From the NCBI RefSeq assembly GCF_003671495.1, contig NZ_RCHN01000032.1, positions 62,001 to 126,000 of the forward strand: a stretch of 64,000 bases of DNA. The letters are read 5' to 3'. Positions 25,943 through 34,210 of the stretch are shown in pieces. How positions within the stretch are numbered: the stretch's first letter is position 1; the number at the start of each line of letters is the position of its first letter. Made by a program: the position numbers and the translations under genes. The notes below the pieces were generated by a model. The model ran no database searches. It had not been told where the DNA came from and saw only the letters and a program-made list of their open reading frames with translations. This DNA comes from Ketobacter sp. (GTDB lineage Bacteria > Pseudomonadota > Gammaproteobacteria > Pseudomonadales > Ketobacteraceae).

Positions 25943-26323
25943 ATGAAGTTTTGGTTTTTGCTGCTCGTTCTGGGCTGGCGCATGCGCTGGCTCGCCAACC
26001 ATAACGATGCCTTTAAAGAAAAACTGGAGAACAAGGACATTGTGCTGCAGTTTCGTACCGAGAGCGGCAAAGTGGCCCGCTACTTTGTGATCCGCGAACA
26101 GACAGTGAAACCCTGTGGCGGCCTCCACCCCAAGCCCAACATGTGCATGTCCTTCAAGGATGCCCAATACGCTTATAAGACCATCATGAACGCCAGCAAG
26201 GACAAAATGGCCTTTATGAAGGGCATGGGCACCAAGGACATCGTCGTCACCGGCGAGGCTCAGGAAATGATGTGGTTCATGAGCTTGATTAAATTCTTCC
26301 CCCCGAAAAAGAAGAAAAAGTAA
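25943..26323 (+). CDS. Small SCP-2-like protein
   Basis: 126 residues. After a short hydrophobic start (KFWFLLLVLGWRMRWL) come features of the SCP-2 sterol/lipid-binding fold: DIVLQFRTESGKVARYFVI, CMSFKDAQYAYKTIM, and KDIVVTGEAQEMMWFM near the C-terminus. A tail of Lys residues (PPKKKKK) closes the protein. It lies 27 bases after HU and is probably read through from it. A role in binding lipid-like ligands is a guess from the fold; sequence similarity to characterised members was not tested. Confidence 0.5.
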   Translation: MKFWFLLLVLGWRMRWLANHNDAFKEKLENKDIVLQFRTESGKVARYFVIREQTVKPCGGLHPKPNMCMSFKDAQYAYKTIMNASKDKMAFMKGMGTKDIVVTGEAQEMMWFMSLIKFFPPKKKKK

Positions 26324-26573
26324 CCAATCTTCAACGTATTCGGTATAACTGCACTTGTTTCGTAGTCTCTTTGTGACGAAACTTAACGGTTAGCTGGCCT
26401 TTGTCCGGAGCGATTGGTAGAGTGTGCTTGACTGTTTTTTGCGCAAGTCTCCATGGGGTGATTCGGGTACTTGCCGGGCTACACTGAGTAAGGCGGCAGC
26501 AGGCTTGTTAAGACCAGCAACGCGTTAAGGTGCGCTTTTAATCAAGATACGTTTTCAACCAAGAGGAACCGGG

Positions 26574-27935
26574 GTGACAGATTCGCTGCGGCCGGGGCAA
26601 CAGGATGCGCCCGGTCAGGCTTCCGAGCATCATCAGCACTCGCATCAGCACCAGAAAGACACGCTGACTTTCCGCATTTTCCTGGGTCTGGCCCTGGGCT
26701 TTGGCGTAGGTCTGCTGATGTATTATGTGCCGGCGCAGGGCTCGGTCACCGCGGCCTGGGTGCAGGAATATCTGATCGACGGCGTGTTTCTGGTATTCGG
26801 TAAGATCTTCATCAACCTGCTCAAGCTGATGATCGTGCCCCTGGTGCTGGTGTCCCTGATCTGCGGAGTGATTGCCTCGGAAGAAAGCAAAAGCCTGGGG
26901 CGGTTGGGCACCAAGACCTTTTTCCTGTATCTCATTACCACCGGCGTCGCCATCTCCCTGGCCCTGCTGGTGGCCCAGGTGGTGAACCCGGGCGCCGGCA
27001 TCAGCCTGGACGGCGGCTATGAGCCCTATGTGGCCCAGGAGCGGCCCCCCTTCGTGCAGGTGCTGATCAACATCTTCCCGGACAACCCCATTGAGGCCAT
27101 GGCCGAAGGCAATATGTTGCAGGTGATCGTGTTCGCCATCCTGGTGGGCATCGCCCTTAACCACACCGGCGCCAACGGCAAGCGCATCGGCGCCATCTTC
27201 GAAGACCTGAATGTGGTGGTGATGAAACTGGTGCAACTGATCATGCAGCTGGCACCTTATGGCGTGTTCTTCCTGGTGGGCAAGGTGTTTGCCGAGCAGG
27301 GGCTGGACCTGCTGAAAGGCCTGGGTGCCTACATGGCCTGCGTGTTGGTGGCCTTGTTCCTGCACTTCACCGGCACCTACCTCACCATTCTCACCTTCCT
27401 GGCCCGACTCAATCCGGTGATCTTTCTCAGAAAGATGCGTCCGGCTCATATGTTTGCCTTCAGCACCGCCAGCAGTGCGGCCACCATGCCCATCACTATG
27501 GGCATTGTGGAAAAGAAACTGGGTGTGAAAAACTCCGTGGCCTCCTTCACCATTCCCCTGGGCACCACCATCAATATGGACGGCACCGCCATCATGCAGG
27601 GCGTGGCCACGGTCTTTATTGCCGGAGCCTATGGCGTGGAGTTGGGGCTGGCCGAATTCCTGTCGGTGATCGCCACCGCCACCCTGGCCTCCATCGGCAC
27701 CGCGGCTGTGCCCAGTGCCGGCATGATCACCCTGGCCATGGTGCTGGGGCAGGTGGGGTTGCCGGCGGAAGCCATCGGTTTGATTCTGGGTGTGGACCGG
27801 GTGCTGGACATGGTGCGTACGGCGGTGAACATCACCGGTGATGCTGTGGTGACCTGCACTGTGGCCCGCTCCGAAGGCGCATTGGATCAGAGTATTTACG
27901 ATGATCCGGATGTGGTGGAGGTACAGCCCGGATGA
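26574..27935 (+). CDS. DAACS-family sodium/proton:dicarboxylate (glutamate) symporter
   Basis: 453 residues with eight membrane helices and two re-entrant loops. Family signatures are ASSAATMPITMG (Ser-rich first loop), GTTINMDGTAIMQG (the NMDGT motif that binds sodium and substrate) and GVDRVLDMVRTAVNITGDAV (helix 8, with Asp and Arg for the amino-acid head group). The N-terminus has a His-rich stretch (HHQHSHQHQ), unusual for the family. The start is a GTG at 26574 with AAGAGGAA upstream. It imports C4-dicarboxylates or acidic amino acids. Its stop overlaps the next gene (ATGA), so the two are translationally coupled. Confidence 0.92.
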   Translation: MTDSLRPGQQDAPGQASEHHQHSHQHQKDTLTFRIFLGLALGFGVGLLMYYVPAQGSVTAAWVQEYLIDGVFLVFGKIFINLLKLMIVPLVLVSLICGVIASEESKSLGRLGTKTFFLYLITTGVAISLALLVAQVVNPGAGISLDGGYEPYVAQERPPFVQVLINIFPDNPIEAMAEGNMLQVIVFAILVGIALNHTGANGKRIGAIFEDLNVVVMKLVQLIMQLAPYGVFFLVGKVFAEQGLDLLKGLGAYMACVLVALFLHFTGTYLTILTFLARLNPVIFLRKMRPAHMFAFSTASSAATMPITMGIVEKKLGVKNSVASFTIPLGTTINMDGTAIMQGVATVFIAGAYGVELGLAEFLSVIATATLASIGTAAVPSAGMITLAMVLGQVGLPAEAIGLILGVDRVLDMVRTAVNITGDAVVTCTVARSEGALDQSIYDDPDVVEVQPG

Positions 27936-28783
27936 GACCGATCGTGACCCGATTTGCGTTGCTGCTGGGCGTATTGCTGTCGTCGGTTGGCGTTGGCGCC
28001 GACCCGGCACTGCAAGCGCCCTCGCCCCAGCAGCCCTCGCCCCAGGCCTGGGAGCGCCTGATCGTGACCTCCGGGGTGGGTCAGGTGCTGGAACAGACCA
28101 ACAATCTCATCGAGCAGGAGATCACCAACCTGGAGAAGGCGCCCCTGGGATTCAGCGCACAACAGCTGGAAACCATGCGCAACCAACTGCGGCAGCAACT
28201 GGGCTCTGAGCAGTTGAAACGCAATATCATCGCCCGCCTGGAAGAGGATTTTTCCAGCCAGCAGTTCGGTGAATTGCAATCCGTGTTGGCCTCCCATCAA
28301 TTGCATCAGCTGCAACAGCTGCAACAGCAATTGAACGACGCCGATGTGCGGCGGGCCGTGCGTGCCTATCGCCTGAAAGTAATGGACGGTTCCCCCAACC
28401 AGCAGCGCCTGCAACTGCTGTCCTCCCTGGATCAGCAGTTACAACAGTCGGCGCTGGAAACAGAGCTGAAAGTGGAATTGCGCAAACAGCTGCTGGCCAC
28501 GGTCTCCCACGTTAAAGCCAGCGAGACCTTTTCGGAAAGCATGCTGGAAAACCAGTTGCAACAATACCGTTCCACCGTGGAAGGGGAAATCAGCGAAAAC
28601 GCCCTGTTTGCCTACCTGTATTTATTGAAGCGCACCCCCAGCAGCACCGTTAGGGAGCTGGTGGTGTCATTGGATCAACCGGCCTTCGATGCCTTCATGG
28701 CCCTGTGCCTGCAGAGCGTGCAGGATTCGTTTCGCGACGCCCGTGCACAGATCGAGGATGATGTGCAGTTAGCGGGGAACTGA
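27932..28783 (+). CDS. Exported Gln-rich protein of unknown function
   Basis: 283 residues with a signal peptide (RFALLLGVLLSSVGVGA, about residues 7-23). The mature part is almost entirely helical and rich in Gln and Leu, with heptad-like stretches such as LHQLQQLQQQLNDADV suggesting coiled coils. No catalytic motif is seen and I do not recognise the family. It overlaps the symporter gene by four bases, so it may be a periplasmic partner of that transporter, or merely co-expressed. It is a soluble periplasmic protein by prediction. Confidence 0.6.
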   Translation: MRPIVTRFALLLGVLLSSVGVGADPALQAPSPQQPSPQAWERLIVTSGVGQVLEQTNNLIEQEITNLEKAPLGFSAQQLETMRNQLRQQLGSEQLKRNIIARLEEDFSSQQFGELQSVLASHQLHQLQQLQQQLNDADVRRAVRAYRLKVMDGSPNQQRLQLLSSLDQQLQQSALETELKVELRKQLLATVSHVKASETFSESMLENQLQQYRSTVEGEISENALFAYLYLLKRTPSSTVRELVVSLDQPAFDAFMALCLQSVQDSFRDARAQIEDDVQLAGN

Positions 28784-28933
28784 ACGGGTTCTGGTACCAC
28801 TATTCAAATCTTGTTGCTGGGCTGAATGGGAATACCGGTGATAGCGAACTACACTGTCATTCATCCTTGGTAATCGCTTTTGGATTTTGACACAACAATG
28901 TGTCTGTTAACCGTAAAAAAAATGGAGAAATAA

Positions 28934-29467
28934 ATGAGAAAAATGGTTGTGGCTGCGGTATTGAGTAGTGCAGCGAGCTTTAGTTCGGCCAATGGTTTTT
29001 ATGTTGGTGCGGATTATCTGATGTTGGATACCGACTTAAAAGCGTTTGGGGAAAGCGCTGGCACTGAACCCAAAGGTCTCAGTGTAAAGTTTGGTGGGGC
29101 GTTTTCAGAGTATTTTTCCGGGGAGGCTATGCTCGGGATCGGGACACAGGATGACACTGTGAAAGATGCGGGCTTTGATTTCGAGCTCGATCTTTTAATC
29201 GGAGCATCTGTCATCGGGGCTTTACCGTTGAATGATGTGTTCAAGGTGTACGGTAAAATTGGGCTGGCCAAGATTGAGTACAGTGATAGCGACGATGATC
29301 GGGCGGACGCCAGCGGACTGCTGTATGGCGTAGGCTTTGCGGCTGATTTCAGTGAGAAATATGGGGTCAGTCTGGAGTATATCCAGTATCCGGATGGCGA
29401 GTATGACGACTATGAAATCGATGTTGAAACTGCCTCTTTGAATCTGGGCGTATACAGAAAGTTCTAA
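28934..29467 (+). CDS. Outer-membrane beta-barrel (porin-like) protein
   Basis: 177 residues with a short signal peptide (about 20 residues, ending SSANG/FYVGA). The mature part alternates in beta strands: FYVGADYLML, LSVKFGGAFSEYFSGEAMLGIG, and the C-terminal strand ASLNLGVYRKF, which ends in Phe as barrels do. It resembles the 8-strand OmpA/OmpW-like beta-barrel fold and is rich in Asp. AT content is higher than in the neighbours. A good AATGGAGAAATAA ribosome-binding site precedes the ATG. Function unknown. Confidence 0.75.
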   Translation: MRKMVVAAVLSSAASFSSANGFYVGADYLMLDTDLKAFGESAGTEPKGLSVKFGGAFSEYFSGEAMLGIGTQDDTVKDAGFDFELDLLIGASVIGALPLNDVFKVYGKIGLAKIEYSDSDDDRADASGLLYGVGFAADFSEKYGVSLEYIQYPDGEYDDYEIDVETASLNLGVYRKF

Positions 29468-29599
29468 TGCGTTTTTTCCTCCACCAGATCCATTTATTCA
29501 GATAAACAGGCCGTGGTGGTGCGCGGGAGCAATGACGAGTCATACGAATGTGGCAATTAATTGTTCCCGGGCACCGCTACGGTATTAGCCCGCCCCGAA

Positions 29600-31078
29600 T
29601 CAAACCGAAACCGACCGCTGAAAGCGGGCATGGTCATAGGAATTCATATGGCGCAGCAGTTGGTCTGCGGCTTCCTGCCCTGAGGTGATGGCGCCCTCCG
29701 TGCACACCACATCCACCGCGTTGCGCACCCAGTCCCCCGCTAAAAACAGGTTGTGAAAGGGCGTGCGATTGCCCGGGCGGAATGTCTGTACACCCGGTTC
29801 GCAGTCAAACTGGCGGAGGTGCTCGGCCACATTGCGCTGCATCCTGAGCTGGAGGATGTCGGCGTCGCGAATGTTGCCAAAGCCGTTGACGGCGGAAAAG
29901 TTGTCGAGGGTGAAGTTGGTAATGTCGTCATCACTCCAGTGTTCATAGCCGCGGGTCTGGCCCGAGAACACCAGCACCGCACCCACCTCCGGATCATCCC
30001 GGTATCGGCGCCAGTAGGGTGTCATGTTGGTACAGCTCCCCAGCGGCGCCGGCAGGCCGAATACCGGGCCCTGAAACTGGCCCACGGGCTTGCGCGTGAT
30101 CACGGTCATGCTGATGCTGGTGGCGCTGGGCAGATGGGCCAGGCGGTTGAAAAAACCGGATTCCCACCAGGCCTGCTGGCCGCGGTTCATGTTGCAGAAC
30201 GCAGCGACCGGCAGGGCCGATAGCACGTAATCAAAATCCCGGTAGATGCGGCGGCCGGTGTCCTGCAAGGGGATGGCCCGGTGTGGCCTGGCCATGGCCA
30301 ACGGATGGCCGGCGGGGTCCGTGCGCGTCACTTCCACACCGGTGATATGGTGTCCTTCGTAGTGCCAGTCAGTGGCGTTTGAGTAGGGCAGAAAGGTGCC
30401 ACCCATTCTGCGCACGTAAGCGGTAATGGGATTCCATATTGTGCTGGTGGCATCCGCGGGCAGCGCAGATTGTTTGGCATTTTCCAGGCTCAGCCCGCCC
30501 ATCAGGCGACAACTCTGCAACAGATGGTAGGCGCTGATCCCGCCCGGATAGTTGAAGTAGGCGTCGCGGAACAAGCGCAATATGGGCAGGTTGTGGGCCA
30601 TCTGGGGCAGCATGCCCCGTTCCATGCACCAGGCGCTAAAGCTCTGCTCATCGCAGGCTTTGAGGGCATCGGTTCCGCGCAGGGTCAGCAGATAGGCTTC
30701 GCTCATGATGCGATCGAGGTTCTGGCGCTCAGTAATGCCAAGGGTGGGCAGGGTGACGCTTTGTTTGGCCACGTCAAAGGCACTGGCACCGTCGATTGTG
30801 TGCAGTTGTTTGCTGACCGGGTCCAGCATGTGCCCGGCACTGCCCATGTCCAACAGAGTGGTGTCCAGATCGATGCCGGCCCGTTTCATCAGGCCTTTCA
30901 GGTTGTGGTAAAAGCCCACCACCCGCTGCCCGCCGGGTTCGTATTCTTCTTTGCCCGGTTCGGCACCGTGCATGACGGTCAGCTCGATATTGCTGCCTGA
31001 TCGCTCCAGTAAACGGGCGGCGGCACCCAGGCCAGCGGGGCCGGCACCAATCACCAGTATGCGGGGTTTAGTGTTCAT
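29600..31078 (-). CDS. FAD-dependent oxidoreductase (NAD(P)-binding, amine-oxidase-like)
   Basis: 492 residues from the ATG at 31078. It starts with a classic dinucleotide-binding motif, ILVIGAGPAGLGAAARLLE, and ends with a second FAD-contact motif, FLAGDWVRNAVDVVCTEGAITSGQEAADQLL, split around 463-492. This is the hydroxysqualene-dehydroxylase/carotenoid-desaturase type of flavoprotein. The substrate is unknown. The start lies inside the end of the MpaB-family gene (11-bp overlap), so the two enzymes form one operon and may act on the same hydrophobic substrate. The frame is open to 31168, but no other start fits the Rossmann motif. Confidence 0.82.
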   Translation of the reverse strand: MNTKPRILVIGAGPAGLGAAARLLERSGSNIELTVMHGAEPGKEEYEPGGQRVVGFYHNLKGLMKRAGIDLDTTLLDMGSAGHMLDPVSKQLHTIDGASAFDVAKQSVTLPTLGITERQNLDRIMSEAYLLTLRGTDALKACDEQSFSAWCMERGMLPQMAHNLPILRLFRDAYFNYPGGISAYHLLQSCRLMGGLSLENAKQSALPADATSTIWNPITAYVRRMGGTFLPYSNATDWHYEGHHITGVEVTRTDPAGHPLAMARPHRAIPLQDTGRRIYRDFDYVLSALPVAAFCNMNRGQQAWWESGFFNRLAHLPSATSISMTVITRKPVGQFQGPVFGLPAPLGSCTNMTPYWRRYRDDPEVGAVLVFSGQTRGYEHWSDDDITNFTLDNFSAVNGFGNIRDADILQLRMQRNVAEHLRQFDCEPGVQTFRPGNRTPFHNLFLAGDWVRNAVDVVCTEGAITSGQEAADQLLRHMNSYDHARFQRSVSV

Positions 31079-32483
31079 GTTGCTGCCAGGCAAAGGGCGC
31101 CTGCGGGTACACAGGCGTTGTGTTGCGGTCGGCGGTGCTGTTGCGGCCATCAGTGCTGCTGCGGCCATCTGTATAGGCAGCGGCGTCGGTGGTGTACCTG
31201 GCGTGACCGTAATCCAGCAGCAGGCGCTGAATTCTGCGAATCAACAGGCTGTCGGCTATGGGCGCCAATAGTGGCAACCGTGAGGCAATGGTATGGAATG
31301 CCACCTGCGGTGCCAGATACAGTGCCGTCAGGCTGAATTTGAGGTAGTCCATGGGCTTGGATTCAATGCCCATGCGCCGGGCGATGGAAGCGCGGTCTTT
31401 GCCTGGAAACAGGCGCTCAAAATAAACCCGGGAAAAGCTGCGCTCAAAGCTGTTGTAGAGGCGGCTGCGCAAGCGCTTATCGGATGGGCGATAGGCTGCC
31501 ATGGTGGCGCGGGCCAGGGCACCGCAGGTGGCATCGTCATACCCGTCCCGCAGGGTGGCGTAGTACGTGGTGATGAGGTCGAGGATGCCGGCCGGGGTGG
31601 CGGGCAGTAATTCTTGCGGCAGCCCCAGCAGGTAACTTTGGTAGCGGCACAGTTCCACGATGGCCTGCTCCCTTGCGGTGAAACGCTTGCTCCGCCGGCG
31701 CATGGCTTTGGCCGCCAGCAGCAGGGCCGGCACCATGCCCGCGGGCATCTGGTCTATTTGGGGAATGGGAATGCCATAGACGTTCACATCCCAGCGTTTG
31801 GAACGGGTCAGCAGGTTGAAACGCACCATGGAATGCATCAGCCGCACCATGGCCGCGGCCTTGAAACCCACACCATGGGGTTGCAGTGCGCCGGGCAGGC
31901 AGGCGGTGGTGAAAAAGCTGGCGGTCTCCTGCATGCGGCGGGCGGCGGACTGGCCCGCCAGGGTGCCGGTGAGGGCCATGGGCAAGCCGGAATACGCATT
32001 GGTGAAGGTGGCAATGAACAGGCTACGAATCACGAAAGGCACCTGGATGGCCATGTGAATGCGGGTGTAGCGGGCGCCTTCTTCCACCCGATCCAGGTCG
32101 AGCCAATCGGGTACGTGCGCCAACTCGTCCATAAACCGGTGCAATTCCGGTGGTGCATTCGGCACCGTGGCGATGCCCTTGTCGCAGGCGGTGATGAGCA
32201 TATCCATCAGGCGCCGAAAGCCATAGCAGGGCAGCAGGGCAGCATAGGCATCAGAGACGGTATCCCCCAACATGGTGTAGGCACTGAAGCGTTCCACCCG
32301 ATCCAGATCCCGCAGTATTTGGATGCGCCGATCACTTTGGCTGGCGGGCAACAGGCTTTGATCGCGGACGCTGCCGGCAAAGCGGTACGGCACGATGCTC
32401 ATGTCCACATCGCCATAGAGGGATGGAATCAGTTTGCGCTGGTTCGCCACTTTCAATTGAATCGAATCGGTCAGGTCTGTCAT
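31068..32483 (-). CDS. Oxygenase MpaB / latex-clearing-protein-like family protein
   Basis: 471 residues. The recognisable core is the MpaB/DUF2236 helical region, with ERFSAYTMLGDTVSDAYAALL (residues about 52-72), the segment IPQIDQMPAGMVPALLLAAKAM, and a conserved ELCRYQSYLLGLP stretch. Members are heme-dependent oxygenases acting on polyisoprene or related hydrophobic compounds. No signal peptide is seen. The C-terminus carries an 18-bp repeat in three copies (31121-31174), translated as short TDGRSS-like units. The ATG at 32483 is preferred over the TTG at 32489. It overlaps the downstream flavoprotein gene. Confidence 0.7.
   Translation of the reverse strand: MTDLTDSIQLKVANQRKLIPSLYGDVDMSIVPYRFAGSVRDQSLLPASQSDRRIQILRDLDRVERFSAYTMLGDTVSDAYAALLPCYGFRRLMDMLITACDKGIATVPNAPPELHRFMDELAHVPDWLDLDRVEEGARYTRIHMAIQVPFVIRSLFIATFTNAYSGLPMALTGTLAGQSAARRMQETASFFTTACLPGALQPHGVGFKAAAMVRLMHSMVRFNLLTRSKRWDVNVYGIPIPQIDQMPAGMVPALLLAAKAMRRRSKRFTAREQAIVELCRYQSYLLGLPQELLPATPAGILDLITTYYATLRDGYDDATCGALARATMAAYRPSDKRLRSRLYNSFERSFSRVYFERLFPGKDRASIARRMGIESKPMDYLKFSLTALYLAPQVAFHTIASRLPLLAPIADSLLIRRIQRLLLDYGHARYTTDAAAYTDGRSSTDGRNSTADRNTTPVYPQAPFAWQQHEH
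31121..31174. repeat. 18-bp tandem repeat, three copies, in the MpaB-like gene
   Basis: Three consecutive 18-bp units begin at 31121, 31139 and 31157. They start TGTTGCGGTC, TGTTGCGGCC and TGCTGCGGCC and differ at a few positions. They keep the reading frame and encode the repeated TDGRSS/TDGRNS/TADRNT tail, so copy-number change would alter only the protein's C-terminus. Confidence 0.85.
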
Positions 32484-32642
32484 GATCAATTGCCTGTTTT
32501 ATGTGCGTGCTGTTGCCTATGATAGTGAGCGGGTTGCGGCTGGATATGGTCTAAATCGGCAAAAACGTTTCTATTCTGGCGCGCTGGGTGGCAATGTCGT
32601 CTTCAGCCAGTACCCTGTGGACACAACGGAATACAATCAAGA

Positions 32643-33884
32643 ATGACCAAATTTCTGATTACCCTGTTGGGTGTGGCCCGCTGTCTGCGGGCGGTTGTTG
32701 TCTTCAGTGTGATGGGATTGGATTATTGGCTCTTTCCCCGCAGCCGCACGTTGGATGCCCGTAATGCCAGGCGTCTGGAGTGGCTTCTGCGTCGCAACGG
32801 TGGCACCTGGATCAAGGCCGGCCAGTTCCTCAGTGCGCGCCCCGATTTATTGAAAGCCCCCTACATCGAGCGGCTGGTTCCACTGCAATACCAGGTGGAG
32901 CCGGAGCGGGATGCCCATGTTTACTCCGTGTTGAAACGTGTGTACGGCGATGCCTGGTATGCACGTTTCGAAGAGTTTCATCACACACCGGTGGCCGGTG
33001 CGTCCATTGCCGTGGTGTATCGCGCCCGTTTATTGGATGGGCGGGAAGTGGCACTGAAAATCAAGCGCAAACACATTGATCACCTGTTCGCAGTGGATCT
33101 GGCGTTTTATCGTCTGATCGCCCGGGTGGCTTCCCGGTTGTCCGGCAAGTTTGATCTGGTGGGGGCGGTGGATGCGTTCCTGCGTTCCCTGTCCCGCGAG
33201 CTGGACTTTGTGCAGGAGGCGCAGAACGTAAAAACCTTCGGTGCCTTGCCGCACCTGCCGGGGGTGCGCATCCCGGCGCTGATTGAGGAATGCTGCAACG
33301 ATCAGGTGGTGGCGCTGGAGTGGATGGAGGCGATGCCCATAGTGAGCTATCTGGAGTCGGCCTCGGCGTCGGAACAGGAGCGGCTGATCACCCTGTTGCA
33401 GAACAGTTATATCCAGCAGATTGTGCGCTTTGGTCTGATGCAGGGTGACCCCCACCCGGGTAACTTTATGGTGACCGCGGCCGGGGAACTGGTGTTGCTG
33501 GATTTTGGTTTGCTGGCACCGTTAACGGATGCGGAACGGGTCAGTTATGTGAACATCATGCTGGCCATCATTGAGGGTGACGTGGCGGCATTTGCCCGGG
33601 CGCTGGAGCGGGCCGGTGTCACCAATCTGCCGGTCAGTGCTTTCTCGGGCAAGCTGGTGAATGTGCTGGCCTCGGTGAGCATGTCCGGAGCGTTTCAGTT
33701 GTCCAATGACGAGCTGGAAGCCTTGCTCCTGGATTTGTATCGAATGTTGAACCAGCATGCGGTGTACATACCGGATCACTTTTTATTGACCGGGCGGGTG
33801 CTGATCGCGCTGACCGGCCTGATTCGTCGCTACGGCTGCGCCCCGCAGCCCATTCAGATCAAGCAAATATTGTTCGATGTCTAG
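32643..33884 (+). CDS. ABC1/AarF (UbiB-like) atypical kinase
   Basis: 413 residues. Family motifs are GGTWIKAGQFLSARPDLL (the KxGQ motif, residues about 55-72), ASIAVVYRARLLDGREVALKIKR (nucleotide loop with Lys), ELDFVQEAQN (ExD-type helix), QGDPHPGNFMV (catalytic loop) and LLDFGL (metal-binding DFG). This is the ABC1/UbiB-type kinase-like family linked to ubiquinone and lipid metabolism. It is shorter than UbiB and lacks the C-terminal membrane hairpin, so it is probably not the ubiquinone UbiB itself. It is monocistronic, divergent from the MpaB gene. Confidence 0.85.
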   Translation: MTKFLITLLGVARCLRAVVVFSVMGLDYWLFPRSRTLDARNARRLEWLLRRNGGTWIKAGQFLSARPDLLKAPYIERLVPLQYQVEPERDAHVYSVLKRVYGDAWYARFEEFHHTPVAGASIAVVYRARLLDGREVALKIKRKHIDHLFAVDLAFYRLIARVASRLSGKFDLVGAVDAFLRSLSRELDFVQEAQNVKTFGALPHLPGVRIPALIEECCNDQVVALEWMEAMPIVSYLESASASEQERLITLLQNSYIQQIVRFGLMQGDPHPGNFMVTAAGELVLLDFGLLAPLTDAERVSYVNIMLAIIEGDVAAFARALERAGVTNLPVSAFSGKLVNVLASVSMSGAFQLSNDELEALLLDLYRMLNQHAVYIPDHFLLTGRVLIALTGLIRRYGCAPQPIQIKQILFDV

Positions 33885-34210
33885 GCCGAGCGGCTGGTGG
33901 CTTACTTTGTGATTTTGAGTAACGGTCAGTACTGTTTTGGTGAGATGATACAGTTCGATTAAATTGTCTCGTTTTTTTAAATTATTGTTTTTAAAGTATT
34001 TAAAAAATACATGATCGTTCAAGAGATGGTTTGAGTACTGGTGAGTTTAGTTATGGCTTGACTGTTTTTTGATTCATCCCCTATAGTGGCGGTCGCTAAG
34101 CGGGCGGTTTTACCCAATGGCCTAAGCGGCACATCCGCCCACCGACAATAAGAAAAAGCGAATCATCCGTCGCGAGCGGATGCAGTGATTTCGCAGGAGG
34201 GGAAGTTCCA
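33885..34210 (+). promoter_or_regulatory. 326-bp leader of the GlxA-type regulator gene
   Basis: No gene is seen. It contains an AT-rich inverted repeat with 10-bp arms (TTTTTTAAAT at 33973-33982 and its complement at 33998-34007). Further on is a good sigma-70 promoter (34058-34087), 123 bases ahead of the start codon. The long untranslated leader that follows holds GGGCGG/CCGCCC segments that could pair. Confidence 0.55.
34058..34087 (+). promoter_or_regulatory. Sigma-70 promoter
   Basis: The -35 box is TTGACT (34058-34063) and the -10 box is TATAGT (34082-34087) with an 18-base spacer, each one mismatch from consensus. It points at the GlxA-type regulator. Confidence 0.75.

Noticed and set aside
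26538-28010. A 490-codon minus-strand frame opposite the dicarboxylate symporter
   Set aside because: His/Gly-rich shadow product without motifs; the symporter frame has the NMDGT and other signatures.
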